Below the pieces are notes generated by a model. It had not been told where the DNA came from. It was given only the letters and a program-made list of their open reading frames with translations, and did no database searches. Positions 57,580 through 64,000 of a stretch of 64,000 bases of DNA are shown here, in pieces (positions within the stretch are counted from its first letter, which is position 1; every line of letters begins with the position of its first letter). Origin of the DNA: Armillaria gallica (taxonomy: Eukaryota; Basidiomycota; Agaricomycetes; Agaricales; Physalacriaceae); assembly GCA_037576215.1 (NCBI GenBank), contig JBANDB010000017.1, positions 1,798,001 through 1,862,000 of the forward strand, read 5' to 3'. A program made the translations under genes and the position numbers.

Positions 57580-59830
57580 ACATCTTCCACTTCAATACGC
57601 CCAGCATATATACACGTTCCGCAGTCCCAAAGTTCATTATTTGCACCGAATAATCCGGATTATTTCCAAGTCCTGTGTAGAGTATCATTCCCTCCCACGT
57701 CCTTTCCGCGTAATTCTTCCGTTTAATAAACCACCCCCGTGACTGAAACTGGATCCTTTCATGGCGGCCACTAATCATGCGTGCGGGGTTTATCGCACAG
57801 TCTGATGGTTCATTAACATTATCGAGAAGCTTGCTATTTCCCTTGTGCTTAGCCAAGACAAAAGCACAGGCTCCAATTCGTTCGCTTGATTGGCCATTCG
57901 GTACTACACGTTTTCTCCATACACATGTCTCTCCACTTATCTTCATGTGGCTCGAGCATGATCCTCATGAGCAAAAGACGCGTCGACCTGACATTCCGGA
58001 AAAGCGGGGGAATATAATATCAACCCGTTCAAATCGCTCATGACTTCGGGAATGACATCGATGAGGCCTGGTGCCCAAGCCGTATAAATGGGAGAGGCCT
58101 GAGCGAACGCTCGCATTCCTGATCGTCGGGAACGAGAGCGACCCCTATCGAACGTAGATTCGGATCGGGAATCGGTATCTGGTCTCCTCCGATGCTGCTC
58201 GGAGGGATCGACAAAGAGCGCGACTCGTTTTCTCAGGCTCTTGCGGCTCCGGAGAACCTGTATCGACTTGCATTGCTGGGCAGCTCCTTAGGCCTTAGCT
58301 CTTATGTTATCAGCATACTGGCTGTCTCCTTCCTAGGCACGATTTGCCAGTGTACGACTACTTAATTCCCTAGGATTTCCAATTTCCCTGCGATACTTGA
58401 TTTCCGTGTCAGCGTAAAATGAAACCGGTTTATTTTAGGCGCCATAAGTACGCAGTGAAATAGTTCTCAAACAGGAACCACAAAAAAATTCTTTTTGCCA
58501 ATGTGATCGCCGTCGTTGTAAAGTATTTCATGCTCCCAATTTTGAAATCTGGCGCAAAGCCTGTACTTGGGATGTTTAGATGCAGTGTTGATGAGTTGGA
58601 CTCGCACCTTTCCTTCGCTACCGTTTCCTGTATGGGTTTGGGACGAAGCACAGACCGGTACAGGTGAACAGATTTCTTCTGATCAAAAAGATGAGCAGCT
58701 GCTGACGATCTCTGTACTCACATTTGAGATACACCGGTAAACCACTTATCTTTGAACATCAGTCGCTTTATCAAAGGGCGGCATTGGAGCCACTTCAAAT
58801 TTTACATTCGAATTTGCAAGTGAGAACTTCGGTGATGGTCGGCCTCGGAGGCTTTGTGGAGTGGGCATACTCGGCGAGCGAGAATGGCGAGAAATCGTAA
58901 ACCCAATACACCGTCCTCATACAGATAGTTTACATACTAAAGACCCGCAGAGATCGACCTAGCTCCCATGAAGACGTACTGAGCATCGTGCGAGTATTCG
59001 AGGCGGTACCAGAAATAGAGTCTCGCACCGAACTTGTAACAAAGTGGAAGGAAACGAACAGACGCTGAGTAGAAGAACAAGGACCGAATCAGACGTAAAG
59101 CGTCGAATGAGCGGAGGGAACAGCGAAAGCTCCGAGAAACTTTGTCTGGCGTAAGTTCGAGCCTTTATTACTAGCGAGCCAGGGGGGAATCACACCTGTC
59201 TGATGTTGCAGGAACTCGAAGGGTCATCGTTTCGGAGGATGACCGTCGGAACCAGCATAATCAGCTAAACGGGACAATTTCCCGCAGAGAGAAGAGAGGT
59301 ACACTCAAACCCAGTGACCACGATTGATGATGATGTAGGGAAACACGGAGAAATGATAGGAACAAAGCTGTGGAAAGGTACCGGATAGACAAACGGGAGT
59401 TGGACGAAATCAGGTCGCATCTGACAACAAACGATTTGGTGGCCGGGTCGGATAATATATAGCTAAGCGAGGAGAAAGGAACAACGTCGGGGCCTCTGAG
59501 ATGTTGATAGGGCAGGATTGTTTCCAGTCAGGGCGTAAGTGTACGGCACCGAGGTCAAGGAACGGGGGAGGGAGACGAAGGGCAAAACGGGTAGAGCAAA
59601 GTTCAACAAAAGCGAGTGGGAGAGCGTCGCGGTGGCAGGGCGGCGGGTTCTAGGTCCTCCCGCCAAAGTCTAAAACATCAGCTCAAGAGTACGTATTCGT
59701 ACCTCCGACTCGCTACACAGCCTTTGCACCCACGGATCCCAGACCGGGGATGGAGGGAAGATTGAAAGCAGGGATCACGAACCGGCTCGTCCCGTTTCGA
59801 AATACCGGTCCGAGTGGGGGCCTTTGACAA
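57580..59830 (-). repeat. dispersed repeat family, copy C (inverted)
   Basis: Reading on the minus strand from 59830: CCACTCGGACCGGTATTTCG, then GAAACGGGACGAGCCGGTTC, GGGATCCGTGGGTGC, CATCAGACAGGTGTG, CGCCAGACAAAGTTTCTCGG, later a TATTTCACTGCGTA block (~58450), GATACCGATTCCCGATCCG (~58170) and CGGAACGTGTATATATGC (~57610). Order matches copies A and B. Confidence 0.55.
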
Positions 59831-61371
59831 ATAAACACCCACACCACAAGTTTCTTTCCCGCTCATTGTGCTCTTGGATTAGCTTTTAGCCTTTGTGTTC
59901 GTGCTACTATGGTTATCTCTGCTGTAGTCTTTTCCCACTCCCTGTGTGTGAATGGCTGGTGCCAGACCTCTGTGTGCGGGTATATTCTTAAGTCGACTGT
60001 TGAAAATTGTTAGTATCTATTTGACGAGAACTCATTATCCCGAGTGTGGTTCTACGATCCCCATGGACGTTTCTCGTCTTCTGTTTCTGAAGCGCGTATC
60101 TGTATGAACAACCCAATGATATAACACCTGAATTGTTCTTCTTTGTATGTTTTTTTAAATCGAAGTGCGTACTTCATGCACAGGTATCGACTATTCTTCG
60201 TTTTTCTAGCTATACGGGAGTCCATTACACCATCTGCGGCATTCAGGCTACAAGTAGCTGAACAACGCTTCGGACGACGGAAAGGGTAGATGTTTCTGAA
60301 TGATATTTCGTGGTACGAGGCGGCATTCATATTTTTCACTGGTCTCAACCTAATATATGTACAGAGATGAAGGTTCGACCTTCGGCCGAACGCCATAACA
60401 CGTATTCTCACCTCAGGTGGCTGAAATGGGGTTTGGTGGTGACGTTGCTGATTTCCCGATTTCCCGAGAACGCGCTGAGACTCATCATCTCAATCACACC
60501 CTGGCGTCGAGATATATCCTTCCCTGAACTTGCAGGCGCACAGCACGTTCCTGAAAACCATCGCAGTCGGAAGGCATACCGCTGCGCCGTATATTCTTCA
60601 TATCGAATGCTACCCGGCGAGCTGATTAACAGCTTTTCGTAAGTGGATGGGAGCAGGACGAAGGCCAGAATCCACATAAAAAGCGCACACCAAGATTACT
60701 GTGATATTATGACAATGAGGACGGCCAAGTTCGTGCGCAGACAGGTAATTTTTTTATAGAATCATAACTGTTTGTTCTATGATCACCATAATGCCTTTAC
60801 CCTGTCAGTTTTTCTACACAAAGTGTAAAGAAATTCAAATCATTGGGAGTACGATCGGCGGCGATTTCTCCTCTAGATAGCGCTGTATTTGTTACAGTTT
60901 CATTAGGTTAACTGACCTCAAAATAATACGCTGAGACTTGAGTCACTCCCAAGAAGAAAGTCATTTCCGATTCTTCGAGAAGTCTCAAATTCGGTGAGCC
61001 AGTTGAAAAATAGGGATCGACCTTATCCCACTTGATTTGGAGACGCGTCCTCTGGCTTCTGCTGGTTTTCGACTCATTCGCTGGCCCATTCTCATTGTCA
61101 GTATTCCTGAATCGCTCAAGCAAGCGGGAGCGCGCTTTTGACTCTTCTGGCTTCTCGAAGCACTGATACAACGCCGGCGTATATCGTCGACTCTTCGAAA
61201 AAGAAATTTCATCACAGATTTGATAGTGGTTATTCAGAATCGATTCCCTACGAATCGTACTATCTTTCCAATCTTCGTGATCTGAGCTTCAATTTGGATC
61301 ATTCGATCAACGGCAGTGCTCCGTTGGACATACTCTAGTGGTAGCTGGGCGCCCGCAGAGCTGAGACAGAC
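59831..61371. other. no complete gene recognised
   Basis: Minus-strand frames at 60408-60677 and 60908-61215 look mildly protein-like (for example SKTSRSQRTRLQIKWDKVDP) and the first ends at a donor-like GTGAGAAT, but I cannot assemble a gene. Confidence 0.35.
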
Positions 61372-61737
61372 CTTTGATTGTGGAGAAGGTTCATGAAAGT
61401 GTCTTCTTTCAACAAGGGAAGGGTGCCGTCTTAAGAATCGCGCAACACGTCCAAGCCCCCACTTTTTACGACACGACTTGTCTGAAGTATATTCATGTCC
61501 TTACCTGATAGTTGTCCCAACTCTGATTGGATGCTCTTCTTTGATTCACCCAGCTGAGTGTATTGATTGATGAAGGTCCGATATTCGAATAAGGTGTCGC
61601 AGTAGGACCTTCTCTTGTCATACTCTTGTTGATACGTCTGCCTGTACATTTCTCGTGTCAGTCTTGTCTGGTGTCGTGCTCCAACAAACCGACCTTTTGT
61701 TGATTGGGGCCGATGTGACGGAGTGCATATTAATCAT
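61372..61737 (-). CDS. possible small spliced gene, partial
   Basis: From a Met at 61737 (MINMHSVTSAPINKR) a first intron (GTCGGT...GTACAG) leads to QTYQQEYDKRRSYCDTLFEY, RTFINQYTQLGESKKSIQSE. A second intron (GTAAGG...TTAAG) leads to DGTLPLLKEDTFMNLLHNQR at 61372. The sequence is strongly helical and probably coiled coil. The most protein-like continuation (YVQRSTAVDRMIQIEAQITK) cannot be joined in phase with a canonical acceptor, so the gene may be decayed. Not recognised. Confidence 0.35.
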
Positions 61738-61890
61738 GACAACTGGCGGTAAAGCAAAGAACGAAGCTGAAAACTGCGCCCTGTCGCCTTGTTCTTGGTT
61801 ATCATGGTCACGGATTCACTAACAAAAGAAGGGGAAACATCGAAGGCACCAGTTGGGTAGACAAAGAGAAAAAGTCATTATTGCGGGACG

Positions 61891-63643
61891 TAGTTCTGTC
61901 ACAGCCCGTTCAACGGACGCTGATAGCTCTTCAGACTTCTATACGGACCCACTACCTGAAACATGTTACACACGCCACGGTCGACTTCCAAGCATCATGT
62001 TTCGGTTTCGTCTTCTATACAACTCTTGAAGAACGACGATTACAAGGGCTCCCGCTAATAGGAATGCACTATTGGTGAAATTACCCGGCGCTTCACTGCC
62101 CTTGATATGCGCCTATAAATATAGTCAGAAAATTCATCGATGGGATAGTAATCAGAGATCCGCGCTCGCCGTGATATGTCCAGCAGTGCCGACAGTCGCT
62201 ATCAAATGTCGTCGCATTTGAATTTCCAAGATTGACTGTCATCCATATTAACAGAAACAGATTATAGAAATCGGAGAACGTCGCTGAGATGCAACATGGC
62301 ATAGCGCGAACTGAACGCAAGGGCCTACGTTCACAATGTCAATCACCCCAACTGGGGTGAAATGCGTTGAAACCAAAAGGATCCTGAACTAGAAAATGAC
62401 GCCCGACTTTGGGGATCTATGCAAGCGTCGACCACACTTCATAACAATCTGATAATAAAGAGCAGGTGACGGTCCCGACAAAGGCTATGGCGAAGGGTGG
62501 CACAGTAAATAACTGAGCTCGTAGCCCTTCGCATCCGAGCCCATTCACGATAGTCGAAGCGAAATACGAAACACTCGAAAAAGGGACGCAAATGGTGATC
62601 AAGGCGAGATAGCGGAGATACAGCCTCCAGTCCATCAGCGTATCCTTCGTCTGCACCCATATGATTTTCGCATGTCCTATGGATGCTTCACCTCTGAGGC
62701 GCTTGACGGCGAGCTCTCGTTCCTTCCCATGTAGCCATGTAGCTGTCTCCGGATATGCTGGAAAGAAGAAGTATACCGCCACCGCCAGAGCACATGACAG
62801 CGCGCCCTCGATGGTGAATAACCACCGCCACGCTTCCAAGCCTTTCGAGACGTTGATGAGACCAACGCCATAAGCGATGCTGCCTCCGAAAGCACCAGCG
62901 AGTGACGTGCATGCGGCAATGAAAGAGAGACGGAGAGCACGCTCTTGGGGTCGGTACCAGCTACACAAATGGTTCGTCAGCAGAGGAAGTCTTGAAGCAC
63001 AATAATAGAACTGACAAGGTGAGGAAGTAGATTATTCCCGGATAGAAACCTGTGACGGGAATCAAATCCTGGTGTAACAGAAGACGGTTCTCTATGACAT
63101 ACCAGCTTCAAATGCCCCCAGCAGAAATCGAAGTCCTATCAGCGCACTATAGTTTTTGACGCAGGAGATGATCATATCCGTTCCGCCCCACCCCACCATG
63201 AGGAACGCGAACCAATGGGGAGGAGAGAAGTGCTTGAGCATATAATTCGACGGTGTCTCAAACAACGCATAAGAAATGAAAAACACTGTCAACACAGTGG
63301 AGAACTGCTCGCTTGTCATGTCGAGGACCTGCAACAATGAGTCACCGCTGTCGGCATTGAAGATTTTCGCATTTCCCTGACAGATAAATTAATTAAGAGA
63401 ACGATCGAGGAATCATCAGATTGGCGTACGATATTGGCGCGCGCGAGAAAATTGAGGGTATAAATGAACATGCAGCTAGGCAAGATCCGAAGATCCAGCT
63501 GTCGGAGCAATCTGACAGGAAGACGAACCAGCATCAGCCCGTCTGTCTAGTTCAATATCAACGACAAACATACCTCTTCTCGGCGACACGGTCAACGACG
63601 AACAGTTTTTCGGCTTTAGGTGTTGATATCCTCTCATCACTTG
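61891..63643 (-). pseudogene. inverted second copy of the MFS permease, inactivated
   Basis: Minus-strand copy of 41631-43444 retaining the same exon/intron layout. Preserved blocks include LRQLDLRILPSCMFIYTLNF, DMTSEQFSTVLTVFFISYAL, AWRWLFTIEGALSCALAVAV and PETATWLHGKERELAVKRL. TAG at 62417-62419 stands where the intact copy has TGG (TFAWIP becomes TLA-stop-IP). The last exons are degraded, and the conserved tail NEAPGYRTGHFTNG is largely lost. The duplicated block starts within exon 1, so the original promoter and the first ~27 codons were never included. It was probably non-functional from the outset. Confidence 0.88.
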
Positions 63644-64000
63644 GAAGACTGCATTGGAGAATTTTGAGAACTTACGCGTTGGATATATCCGGCTCGCATT
63701 GCAATCGTTCATATGCGATTCCTGACAGGAAGACCTCCATTCCATAGAACATATAATGTATAACACCGAGTAATTGGCTCTAAATCAGCATGGTAAGGAT
63801 CGTATGAAACCTCGATGTAAGGAATGGTGACGCACCTTATTCTTATAGATGCTGCGTTCAAAATTGCAGCTTTGATGCCATCCACTGCAGCGACGTGGGT
63901 ACCACTCCGCCAAGGACAAACTTCTTTTTGAAAGAGGTTGAACGATCTGTTTGCTAAAATCAGTCGCAACGTCCTGTAAACGGTTCTTCTCCAATGTTAT
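63644..64000 (-). other. flank of the duplicated permease; no gene assigned
   Basis: A minus-strand frame reads QIVQPLSKRSLSLAEWYPRR, CSGWHQSCNFERSIYKNK and ends at a GTGCGT donor. It may be a 5' exon of an unidentified gene cut by the window edge or by the duplication breakpoint. Confidence 0.3.

Overview
The window looks like a chromosomal piece of a mushroom-forming basidiomycete (Agaricomycetes). The reasons are: genes split by many 45-60 nt GT-AG introns, lineage-typical families (DyP peroxidase, GH10 xylanase, FunK1 and TKL-like kinases, F-box/LRR proteins), and a heavy load of decayed mobile elements. Five genes read cleanly from start to stop after splicing. They are a dye-decolourising peroxidase (22950-24860, 9 exons, 491 aa), a C2H2 zinc-finger protein (complement 27927-29169, 4 exons, 350 aa), a secreted GH10 endo-xylanase (38591-40305, 15 exons, 321 aa), a Dal5-like MFS permease (41550-43354, 7 exons, 487 aa) and an intronless bHLH transcription factor (55016-55882, 288 aa).

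Layout. 0-14 kb is a graveyard of host multigene families: F-box pseudogenes (0.3-1.9 and 6.6-7.5 kb) and a FunK1 kinase pseudogene (9.2-13.9 kb) that carries an oppositely oriented 328-aa repeat-type ORF inside it. 14-18.8 kb holds a MITE-like element, a 556-bp near-perfect hairpin, and a roughly 4.1-kb region bounded by long inverted repeats that contains a broken ubiquitin-hydrolase-like cysteine protease gene. 19.7-21.1 kb is a broken kinase. 22.9-29.3 kb holds the DyP gene, a decayed conserved gene and the zinc-finger gene. 30.2-37.8 kb is a clean nested insertion: a hAT transposon (8-bp target duplication) sits inside the transposase gene of a Tc1/mariner-type transposon (29-bp perfect terminal repeats, TA duplication), which itself interrupts an unrecognised host gene. 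38.5-43.4 kb holds the xylanase and the permease. 43.4-61.9 kb is gene-poor, with at least three degenerate copies of a 2-2.5-kb dispersed repeat and the single bHLH gene. 61.9-63.6 kb is an inverted, pseudogenised second copy of the permease.

Functionally, the intact genes suggest a plant-biomass decomposer: xylanase (hemicellulose), DyP (oxidation of aromatics) and a small-solute permease, plus two regulators. I see no sign that they form one co-regulated cluster. The strongest signals for follow-up are the inverted-repeat-bounded element with a deubiquitinase-like gene, the 257-bp-arm hairpin lodged in its terminal repeat, a predicted 2-nt micro-exon in the xylanase gene, a recurring (ACCN)3-bearing motif, and the consistent C:G to T:A character of the nonsense lesions whose ancestral codon can be guessed.
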